NCBI GenBank assembly: GCA_958352815.1
Contig: CATWQA010000034.1
Coordinates: 1 to 22,717 of the forward strand
DNA from: an uncultured Eubacteriales bacterium
GTDB taxonomy: Bacteria; Bacillota; Clostridia; Monoglobales; Monoglobaceae
Reading direction: 5' to 3'
Length of the DNA: 22,717 nt
In this document: in pieces, positions 14,332 to 20,327 of the stretch
Layout of the letters: every line of letters begins with the position of its first letter
Numbering within the stretch: position 1 is the first letter of the stretch
Program-made: the position numbers and the translations under genes
Notes under the pieces: model-generated
What the model was told of the DNA's origin: nothing
The model's input: only the letters and a program-made list of their open reading frames with translations
Database searches by the model: none

Positions 14332-15493
14332 TTTGTTTGCCGATGTGGGATATATAAGCCTTAACCATGTAGGGGAGGAGCTTTGCGGAGACAGGGTCGA
14401 GACAGTCCGCAAGGGCAACGAGCTTATAACGGTTCTGGCAGACGGTCTGGGCAGCGGGGTTAAGGCGAATATTCTCTCCACCCTGACCTCAAAGATAATC
14501 TCCACCATGATAGCCGAGGATATGAGCGTTGACGAGTGCGTTAAGACAATGGCGGCGACCTTGCCCGTGTGCAAAAAGCGGGGGGTTGCCTATTCCACCT
14601 TTACGATTATGAGGTTTACCGATAACACCGAGGCGCACATAATCCAGTTTGACAACCCTCTTGTCATATTGCTGCGAAAGGGGAAGAACTACGAATACCC
14701 CAGAACCGAGCGCATAATCGAGGGCAAGAAGATTATCGAGTCAAAAATTGCTCTGCAAAATGACGATGTGTTCATCGCCATGAGTGACGGAGCCATATAT
14801 GCCGGAGTGGAGCGGGTGCTGAACTACGGCTGGCAGCGGGAGAATATAATCACATATATCGAGTCTAAATATAACTACACTCAAACCGCAAAGATAATAG
14901 CCTCAACCATAGCGGACGAGTGCAACAGGCTTTACGCCTCCGAGCCGGGGGACGATACCACGGTTCTGGCTGTTCAAATCAGAAAGAGGAAGTGCTGCAA
15001 CTTAGTGTTCGGCCCGCCGAAGGATCCGGAGGACGATGATAAGATGATGGGGCTGTTCTTTTCAAAGGAGGGCAGGCATATTGTCTGCGGCGGGACCACC
15101 GCCAAGATAACCGCCCGCTACCTTAATAAGGAGATTAAAACCGATGTTAATTACAGCGACCCGTCGATCCCTCCCACCTCGTCCATAGACGGGGTTGACC
15201 TGGTTACCGAGGGAGTTATTACCGTGGCAAAGGTTCTGGATTACGCCAGGGATTACCTTGAGGATAACACCCTCTTTGAAAAATGGGAGAAGCAGAAGGA
15301 CGGAGCCAGCCAAATTGCCCGCCTGCTGTTCCGCGAGGCGACGGATATAAATATATTTTTCGGCAAGGCGCAGAACGCCGCCCACCAAGGAGAGGCGTCG
15401 GGAATTGCCTTTGCTATAAAAGAGAAGATTATCGAGGAGCTTAAGCAGTGCCTTGAAAAGATGGGAAAAACAGTAATAATCAATTATTTTTAA
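14324..15493 (+). CDS. SpoIIE/PP2C-type serine phosphatase
   Basis: A 389-aa cytosolic protein with a PP2C/SpoIIE phosphatase domain at about 1-222. Metal-binding acids are visible in CGDR (Asp23), LADGLGSG (Asp40), MSDGAIYAG (Asp155) and GDDTT (Asp210-211). No regulator domain precedes it, unlike RsbU. The C-terminal part (about 222-389, starting CCNLVFGPPKDPEDDDKMMG) is not recognised. It contains GRHIVCGGTTAKITARYLNK and has the look of a conserved companion domain. Its ATG overlaps the end of hydS by 8 nt (ATGAATGA), so the two are translationally coupled. Such phosphatases neighbour group C hydrogenases in other Firmicutes and are thought to pass on the H2 signal, probably by dephosphorylating a Ser/Thr-phosphorylated partner. 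The target is unknown, and no kinase or anti-sigma partner is in the window. Confidence 0.85.
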   Translation: MNDLFADVGYISLNHVGEELCGDRVETVRKGNELITVLADGLGSGVKANILSTLTSKIISTMIAEDMSVDECVKTMAATLPVCKKRGVAYSTFTIMRFTDNTEAHIIQFDNPLVILLRKGKNYEYPRTERIIEGKKIIESKIALQNDDVFIAMSDGAIYAGVERVLNYGWQRENIITYIESKYNYTQTAKIIASTIADECNRLYASEPGDDTTVLAVQIRKRKCCNLVFGPPKDPEDDDKMMGLFFSKEGRHIVCGGTTAKITARYLNKEIKTDVNYSDPSIPPTSSIDGVDLVTEGVITVAKVLDYARDYLEDNTLFEKWEKQKDGASQIARLLFREATDINIFFGKAQNAAHQGEASGIAFAIKEKIIEELKQCLEKMGKTVIINYF

Positions 15494-15520
15494 GATAAAA
15501 TTCAATTTGGAGGAAAGGTT

Positions 15521-16987
15521 ATGAATAAAGAAAACAAGCCTATTTTGAGGAAGTTTGACACCAAGGTGCAATATCTGAAATATAAGGTTTTGCGCGAGGT
15601 CGCAAGGCATACATATGACGACACGCTAACGGGCAGCTTTAACGATATTGCAAAAACCGTTGTTAAGGATAAGGCAACCATGAGATGCTGTATCTACAAG
15701 GAGAGAGCTATTGTGGGCGAGCGTATCGGAATGGCGGGGGGCGGCCATAAGAACATCGATAATATTATTGAGGTTCTGGACATTGCCTGCGATGAATGTC
15801 CCATGGACGGATATGAAGTTACCCATATGTGCCGCGGCTGTCTTGCCCATAGGTGCGAGGACGTCTGTAAGCGGGGCGCGCTCAGCTTTGACGAGAACCA
15901 GAAAGCCCATATTGACAAGGAAAAGTGCGTAAACTGCGGCATGTGCGCAAAGGTATGTCCCTACGGCGCTATTGTAAATATTGAGCGTCCCTGCGTGAGA
16001 GCATGTAAGGTTAAGGCGATCAGCATGAATGCCGAGCACGCCGCTCAGATTGATATAAGCAAGTGCATAAACTGCGGCGCTTGCGTGTACCAGTGTCCCT
16101 GGGGCGCTATAACGGATAAGTCGTATATAACCGAGGTTGTAAAGCTGCTCAAGGAGTATGGCAACGATGAAAACACCAAGCTGTATGCGGTAATCGCCCC
16201 CTCGATTTCAGGTCAGTTCTCATATACCAACATTAAGCTGGGTCAGGTCGTAACCGGTATTAAGCAGCTGGGCTTTGACCAGGTTGTTGAGGCGGCTCTG
16301 GGAGCGGACATTGTGGCATATAACGAGGCAAAAGAGCTTGCGGAAAAGGGCTTTTTAACCAGCTCCTGCTGCCCCGCCTTTGTGGACTTTGTTAAGAAGA
16401 ACTTCCCTGAGCTTAAGGATAATATCTCCCATAATCCGTCTCCCATGGCGGCAATTTCTAAGCTCATCAAGGAAAAGGATCCCACGGCAAAGGTTGTGTT
16501 CATAGGCCCCTGTACGGCTAAAAAGGCGGAGATAAAGCTGGATCCCATAAAGGACTATGTGGACAGTGCATTGACTTTTGAGGAGCTACAGGCTCTGTTT
16601 GACGCTCGGGAAATCGACCTGACGGGTCTTGAGGAAACAGATGTGGACAGCGCATCTCTCTACGGCGGTGCGTCCTACTTCGGCAGAATTTTCGCCCGCT
16701 GCGGAGGTCTTGCCGAGGCTGTTCAGGAGGCTCTCAAAGAGCAGGGCAATGAGGACTTTGAGCTGCACGCAGTTTCTTGCGACGGTATAGAGGAGTGCAG
16801 AGTTGCTCTTATGAAGGCGTCGAAGGGTATAGGCAACGTGAACTTTATCGAGGGTATGGCGTGCGTAGGCGGCTGTATCGGCGGAGCGGGCTGCTTGACC
16901 CATGCCGCAAAGAATAAGATAGAGGTTGACAAGTTCGGTAAGGAGTCCAAGGAAAAGAGTATTGCCGACGCAATTAAAAATCTTTAA
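15521..16987 (+). CDS. hydA: [FeFe]-hydrogenase, catalytic, monomeric ferredoxin-dependent type
   Basis: A 488-aa cytosolic hydrogenase that should reduce protons with electrons from ferredoxin. After a roughly 85-aa N-terminal region without clusters comes a Cys-rich segment (CDECP..CRGCLAHRCEDVC, about 89-115). Two [4Fe-4S] motifs follow (Cys136/139/142/146 and Cys182/185/188/192). The H-cluster loops are intact: TSSCCPAF (Cys283-284), GPCTAKKAE (Cys331) and EGMACVGGCIGGAG (Cys448, Cys452). GPC instead of MPC, and GAG instead of GGG/GGQP, fit the group B class rather than CpI-type group A. Lack of a flavin or NADH subunit argues against electron bifurcation. GGAGG at 15509-15513 precedes ATG 15521, 27 nt after the phosphatase gene. 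It is the last gene of the operon. The maturases HydEFG are not here. Confidence 0.94.
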   Translation: MNKENKPILRKFDTKVQYLKYKVLREVARHTYDDTLTGSFNDIAKTVVKDKATMRCCIYKERAIVGERIGMAGGGHKNIDNIIEVLDIACDECPMDGYEVTHMCRGCLAHRCEDVCKRGALSFDENQKAHIDKEKCVNCGMCAKVCPYGAIVNIERPCVRACKVKAISMNAEHAAQIDISKCINCGACVYQCPWGAITDKSYITEVVKLLKEYGNDENTKLYAVIAPSISGQFSYTNIKLGQVVTGIKQLGFDQVVEAALGADIVAYNEAKELAEKGFLTSSCCPAFVDFVKKNFPELKDNISHNPSPMAAISKLIKEKDPTAKVVFIGPCTAKKAEIKLDPIKDYVDSALTFEELQALFDAREIDLTGLEETDVDSASLYGGASYFGRIFARCGGLAEAVQEALKEQGNEDFELHAVSCDGIEECRVALMKASKGIGNVNFIEGMACVGGCIGGAGCLTHAAKNKIEVDKFGKESKEKSIADAIKNL

Positions 16988-17007
16988 TTCAGGCGTTTAA
17001 TTGTGAA

Positions 17008-17043
17008 ATTTGTCTTGACAAATCGGCGTTTATGCTTTATAAT
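17008..17043 (+). promoter_or_regulatory. Promoter and palindromic operator of ferredoxin gene
   Basis: TTGACA at 17015-17020 and TATAAT at 17038-17043, 17-bp spacer. A perfect palindrome ATTTGTC (17008-17014)/GACAAAT (17017-17023) with a 2-bp centre covers the -35 box. It differs from the Rex spacing, so a different regulator may act. The gene therefore has its own start besides any read-through from hydA, after which no terminator is seen. Confidence 0.83.
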
Positions 17044-17092
17044 GCAAGAGTAAGATTTTTTGAATTTATAATATAATAGAGAGGTGAATATA

Positions 17093-17260
17093 ATGGCTTA
17101 TCAGATTAGCGATGCTTGCATCAAGTGCGGTGTTTGCGCAAGCGAATGTCCCGTATCATGTATTACTGAGGGTGATGCAACATATGAGATCAACGCTGAT
17201 GAGTGCATCGATTGCGGAAACTGCGCAAACGTATGCCCTGTTGACGCTCCGTCAGCATAG
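17093..17260 (+). CDS. 2[4Fe-4S] clostridial-type ferredoxin
   Basis: A 55-aa cytosolic ferredoxin. The two cluster motifs are CIKCGVCASECP (Cys9, 12, 15, 19, with Cys23 in the SCI segment) and CIDCGNCANVCPVDA (Cys38, 41, 44, 48). Length and pseudo-twofold symmetry are those of the classical clostridial ferredoxin, the low-potential electron donor to [FeFe]-hydrogenase and acceptor for pyruvate:ferredoxin oxidoreductase. The usual pairing has a ninth Cys exchanging with the partner motif; here the second motif ends PVDAPSA without a late Cys. AGAGGTG lies upstream. Placement directly after hydA suggests it is its redox partner. Confidence 0.95.
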   Translation: MAYQISDACIKCGVCASECPVSCITEGDATYEINADECIDCGNCANVCPVDAPSA

Positions 17261-17275
17261 TTAGTTGTACATTTT

Positions 17276-17304
17276 GCTGCCGCTGAAAAGCGGCAGCTTT
17301 TTTT
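17276..17304 (+). terminator. Intrinsic terminator of ferredoxin gene
   Basis: Perfect 9-bp stem GCTGCCGCT (17276-17284)/AGCGGCAGC (17289-17297), GAAA tetraloop, then seven Ts. Confidence 0.95.
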
Positions 17305-17451
17305 GTATAAAGCAGTCTATATGAGTATATGCATATAAGATACGGTATCTAAATATATCTCATATGATTTTTGTATTTTACATATTTTTATTTTGTACAG
17401 ATATGAAATTTGTTATGAAAACACTTATAAATATTTTATTCAATTAAATTT

Positions 17452-17745
17452 TTAAGTGTTCTTTAAAGAAGAAAAATATCTAACTATAGAGCAGACTATT
17501 TCTTTTTCTGTATTATTAAGAGAACTTATATCAACATATTCGTTGTTATCCAACCCAAGCAAATAATCCACTGATACATTAAAATATTTTGAAAGCATTA
17601 CAAGGGATTGAGCGTTTGGTGCACTTATTCCCATTTCCCAAGCGTTTACAGATGCTCTTGTAATTCCGAGAGCATTGGCTAAGGCGTTTTGGCTTATGTT
17701 TTCCCTTTCTCTGATTTCACGTAACCGATCATATAATTTATACAT
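17452..17745 (-). CDS. XRE-family helix-turn-helix regulator
   Basis: A 97-aa DNA-binding protein: RLREIRERENISQNALANAL, GITRASVNAWEMGISAPNAQ and LVMLSKYFNVSVDYLLGLDN form the classic five-helix HTH_3 domain (about residues 5-65). A short acidic/helical tail follows (SSLNNTEKEIVCSIVRYFSS). ATG at 17745 is preferred to a start 11 codons upstream because GAGGTGA (17751-17757 on the minus strand) sits at the right distance. It is transcribed leftward, against its neighbours. A perfect inverted repeat lies over its promoter, pointing to autoregulation. Size and tail resemble small phage-type or toxin-antitoxin-linked repressors, but no partner gene is seen. Confidence 0.88.
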   Translation of the reverse strand: MYKLYDRLREIRERENISQNALANALGITRASVNAWEMGISAPNAQSLVMLSKYFNVSVDYLLGLDNNEYVDISSLNNTEKEIVCSIVRYFSSLKNT

Positions 17746-17770
17746 TGCAATCACCTCAATGTATATTTTA

Positions 17771-17810
17771 ATATACAATTATTGAAATTAATTTATCAAT
17801 AATTGTATAT
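17771..17810. promoter_or_regulatory. 15+15-bp perfect operator in divergent promoter region
   Basis: ATATACAATTATTGA (17771-17785) and TCAATAATTGTATAT (17796-17810) are exact reverse complements around a 10-bp centre. On the minus strand the repeat includes a possible -35/-10 for the XRE gene (TTGATA and TATATT, 18-bp spacing). On the plus strand it ends 5 bp before a rightward promoter. The probable ligand is the XRE protein itself. Confidence 0.8.
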
Positions 17811-17815
17811 AAATA

Positions 17816-17844
17816 TTGACATAATGCTTTTTTTATGCTAAAAT
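17816..17844 (+). promoter_or_regulatory. Rightward promoter without an evident gene
   Basis: TTGACA at 17816-17821 and TAAAAT at 17839-17844, 17-bp spacer. The transcript would start near 17851 and run into the inverted-repeat element at 17876. The only short frame found (from ATG 17860, about ten codons) is not a convincing gene. Confidence 0.6.
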
Positions 17845-17875
17845 TAAACAGACTTGAAAATGTGTAACCGTTCAG

Positions 17876-18079
17876 GTTGTAGTGCTGCGTAACAACTAAA
17901 ACTTTATATATTTAAACTCATCTATTTTGATAAAGGCTTTGATTTTGTTTGCCCGCCCCGGCGTTTGGGGAGGTCGGGCAAACGCAACGGGGCGGCGATT
18001 TGCTAAATTATTAAATTTAATCAAAATTATACGGAAATAAGATAAGAGTATAGTTTTAGCAGTTATACAGTACTACAAC
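17876..18079. mobile_element. 204-bp terminal-inverted-repeat element (MITE-like)
   Basis: Left end GTTGTAGTGCTGCGTAACAA (17876 on) and the reverse complement of the right end (18052-18079), GTTGTAGTACTGTATAACTG, match at 23 of 28 positions including the shared CTAAAACT. The centre is AT-rich apart from the type 2 GC hairpin at 17951-17996. There is no transposase, so it is non-autonomous at best. The left 60 bp recur at 22593-22652, where another copy runs off the window. No clear target duplication was found. Confidence 0.72.
17951..17996. repeat. Type 2 hairpin repeat, inverted copy inside the element
   Basis: GCCCGCCCC (17951-17959) with GGGGCGGC (17989-17996), inner CGTTTG (17962-17967)/CAAACG (17979-17984), loop GGGAGGTCGGG. 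It is the reverse complement of the 7944-7990 type: same loop, compensated stem. Confidence 0.75.
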
Positions 18080-18358
18080 TCGGAGATTTATATATACGTC
18101 AATACCGTTTGTATTGCTTGTCATCGGTATTTAGCAAAGGCGGCACAAGCTCCCGAAAAATTGAAAACTTTTCGGAAGTTAATAAAGTCAAATGCTATTG
18201 TTCGGGAAGTAGGAGTGTCGTTTGGGAAAAAGCATTGATTTTGGCAATAAAATATGCTAATATCTGAGCGGAGATTGTTCTCTCCGGCGATTTAAGTATT
18301 GAAATTTTTATGTTTCATACCAATTTTGCAAACAAACCGTCTGTTTACGCTGTATGTA
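18080..18358. other. Non-coding stretch before LRR gene 1
   Basis: No gene seen. Holds two small inverted repeats, CCGAAAA/TTTTCGG (about 18153-18176) and CGGAGA/TCTCCG (about 18269-18287), neither with a T-run strong enough to call a terminator. Confidence 0.5.
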
Positions 18359-18387
18359 TTTACATTAAGACAATAATTTGCTATAAT
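18359..18387 (+). promoter_or_regulatory. Promoter of LRR gene 1
   Basis: TTTACA at 18359-18364 and TATAAT at 18382-18387, 17-bp spacer, about 50 nt before ATG 18437. A small CCGCT/AGCGG hairpin lies in the leader just before AGGGAGG. Confidence 0.72.
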
Positions 18388-18436
18388 TAAGCTTAAGCTC
18401 CGCTGAATAGCGGGAAAATTAGGGAGGATTTATAAT

Positions 18437-20098
18437 ATGAAAAAACAAATTATCAGCTCGCTTGTTGCAGCGGCAATGATAGCGTCAACGGCTTCGGCTG
18501 CGTTTGCCGAGAAGATTGATGTTGATAACAGCTTCAGCATGCAGGCTGAAACAGAGGTTGAATTAAGCGCATCAAAAGGAACCTATTATCAGGACTTGGG
18601 TCTTTGGTTTGATGCAGAAACGGGCACTATTACCGACGCTGATGTAAGCCTGTACGGCAGTTATACTATTCCGAGCCAAATCGACGGAGTTGACGTTACA
18701 AGCATTGGCGAGGATGCGTTCTTTTTCTGCAGAGATTTAACAAGCGTAACAATTCCGGAAGGCGTTAAAAGTATCGGCAATACTGCTTTTTCTGTGTGCG
18801 AAAATTTAACAAGTATAACAATTCCGGACAGCGTCATAAGTATTGGCGATGATGCGTTTTATTGGTGCATCAGCTTAGACAGTATAACAATTCCGAACAG
18901 CGTTACAAGTATCGGTAAACATGCGTTTGACGGCTGCAAAAGTTTAACAAATATAACAATCCCAGGCAGTGTTATAAGTATCGGCGATGAGGTGTTTTAT
19001 AATTGCACCAACCTAACAAGTATAAATGTTGACAGCGGCAATCCGAATTACAGCTCTTTGGACGGAAATCTTTTTAATAAAGACAAAACCACATTAGTAC
19101 AGTATGCGATAGGTAAAGCAGATACACAATATTCAATTCCGGACAGCGTTACAAGTATTGTTGGCAATGCATTTTATTCATGCTATAACATAACAAGTAT
19201 AACAGTCCCTGCAGGTGTTACAAATATTGATAGTTCTGCCTTTTTATATTGCAAAAGATTAGCAAACATAAATGTTGACAGCGACAATCCAAGCTACTGT
19301 TCTGTGGACGGAAATCTCTTTAACAAAGACAAAACGACGCTGGTGCAGTATGCCATAGATAAAGAAGATGACCGCTATACAATTCCTGACAGCGTCACAA
19401 GTATCGGAGATTATGCGTTTTTTGCAAGTTATAATCTAACAAGCATAACAATTCCCGAAAGTGTTATAACTATCGGTAATTGGAGCTTTTCCGATTGTCT
19501 TGAGTTGTCGAGTATAACTATTCCGAACAGTGTAAAAAGCCTCGGCAATTATGCCTTTAATGGCTGCGAAAGCCTGAGGAGCGTAGTAATCCCTGACAGC
19601 GTTACGAGCATCGGTAAGAGCGCATTTTTCTATTGCATGGGCTTGAGAAAAGTAACAATCCCAAGCAGCGTTACAAGCATAGGCGAACATGCCTTTAATT
19701 TATGTGACAGCTTATCGGTTGTATACTACACCGGAACAGAAGATGAATGGAAACAACTTGGAATAAGCGAAATCACTAACAGCGGATTACTGAGAGCCAC
19801 CATTCGTTTTCTGGGTGATCAATCTGATATAGTGATTTGCAATGTCACAGAGAATAAATCGTCGTGCGCAGTATCGGCAAATTTCCAAAACAATACGGAT
19901 GAGACACAGAACTTTGAGGCTATCTGCGCTGTATACGATGAGGAAGGTGCGCTTATTACATATGAGAAGGAAAGCATAGAGGTCGCTTTCGGCGAGGGAA
20001 TTAACGTTACGTTCAAATTGAATGCAAGCGGCTGGGCTTCGTTTAAGCTGTTCGCCTGGGACGAGCTGGGAGCTATGCACCCTCTCAGTCAGATTTAG
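18437..20098 (+). CDS. Exported BspA-like leucine-rich-repeat protein 1
   Basis: A 553-aa secreted protein. Signal peptide is at 1-24 (MKKQ, hydrophobic core, AFA). A short opening motif (GTYYQDLGLWFDAETGTITD, about 49-68) leads into about a dozen 23-residue LRR_5 units of the form LTSITIPDSVISIGDDAFYW (about 90-430). Two longer inserts interrupt them (INVDSGNPNYSSLDGNLFNK and a second like it), as in BspA-family proteins. The last about 110 residues form a non-LRR domain (SDIVICNVTENKSSCAVSAN to HPLSQI), probably beta-rich. No LPXTG, SLH or transmembrane anchor is seen. BspA relatives are often adhesins or binding proteins, but the ligand here is unknown. AGGGAGG precedes ATG 18437. It is closely related to the next gene, especially at both ends. 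Confidence 0.9.
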   Translation: MKKQIISSLVAAAMIASTASAAFAEKIDVDNSFSMQAETEVELSASKGTYYQDLGLWFDAETGTITDADVSLYGSYTIPSQIDGVDVTSIGEDAFFFCRDLTSVTIPEGVKSIGNTAFSVCENLTSITIPDSVISIGDDAFYWCISLDSITIPNSVTSIGKHAFDGCKSLTNITIPGSVISIGDEVFYNCTNLTSINVDSGNPNYSSLDGNLFNKDKTTLVQYAIGKADTQYSIPDSVTSIVGNAFYSCYNITSITVPAGVTNIDSSAFLYCKRLANINVDSDNPSYCSVDGNLFNKDKTTLVQYAIDKEDDRYTIPDSVTSIGDYAFFASYNLTSITIPESVITIGNWSFSDCLELSSITIPNSVKSLGNYAFNGCESLRSVVIPDSVTSIGKSAFFYCMGLRKVTIPSSVTSIGEHAFNLCDSLSVVYYTGTEDEWKQLGISEITNSGLLRATIRFLGDQSDIVICNVTENKSSCAVSANFQNNTDETQNFEAICAVYDEEGALITYEKESIEVAFGEGINVTFKLNASGWASFKLFAWDELGAMHPLSQI

Positions 20099-20161
20099 AA
20101 AAATTATAGATTTCTTCCCAAGAAAATCAAGCAAATAACAAGACGGGGCGCACACGCGCCT
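20024..20161 (+). repeat. Near-identical 3' unit, copy 1
   Basis: 138 bp spanning the last 25 codons of LRR gene 1, its stop codon and 3' flank differ from 22341-22478 at a single position. Upstream coding identity falls to roughly 85-90 percent by eye. Confidence 0.9.
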
Positions 20162-20172
20162 CCGTCTCTATT
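20141..20172 (+). terminator. Terminator after LRR gene 1
   Basis: AGACGGGGCGC (20141-20151) pairs with GCGCCTCCGTCT (20156-20167) with one bulged base, ACAC loop, followed by a weak T-run. Same structure as after LRR gene 2. Confidence 0.75.
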
Positions 20173-20262
20173 TAAGATTATCTATTCGTAGACGAAGCGT
20201 CACAGACGCCCCAAGCGCAGGTTGGGCGTAATCAACACAAACAGGAAATCACGAAATAACAA

Positions 20263-20291
20263 TTGCCTTTTAGGTTAATATATGATAATAT
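20263..20291 (+). promoter_or_regulatory. Possible promoter of LRR gene 2
   Basis: TTGCCT at 20263-20268 and TAATAT at 20286-20291, 17-bp spacer, about 37 nt before ATG 20328. Both boxes are imperfect. The gap from LRR gene 1 otherwise holds only its terminator. Confidence 0.5.
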
Positions 20292-20327
20292 ATCTGTATA
20301 GCATTTGCTTTAGGGAGGTTATGTGAA

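Noticed and set aside
13993..14574. A 193-codon minus-strand frame under hydS and the phosphatase gene
   Set aside because: It lies opposite two well-supported overlapping genes, has no start signal and low-complexity leucine/serine content.
17001..17021. Rex site at the ferredoxin promoter (TTGTGAA then TTGACAA)
   Set aside because: The half sites are 7 bp apart rather than 4 and the left half is imperfect; the 7+7 palindrome at 17008-17023 is the better description.
17452..18100. Toxin-antitoxin module with the XRE protein as antitoxin
   Set aside because: No partner toxin frame with a ribosome site is present on either side; only the regulator and its operator can be supported.
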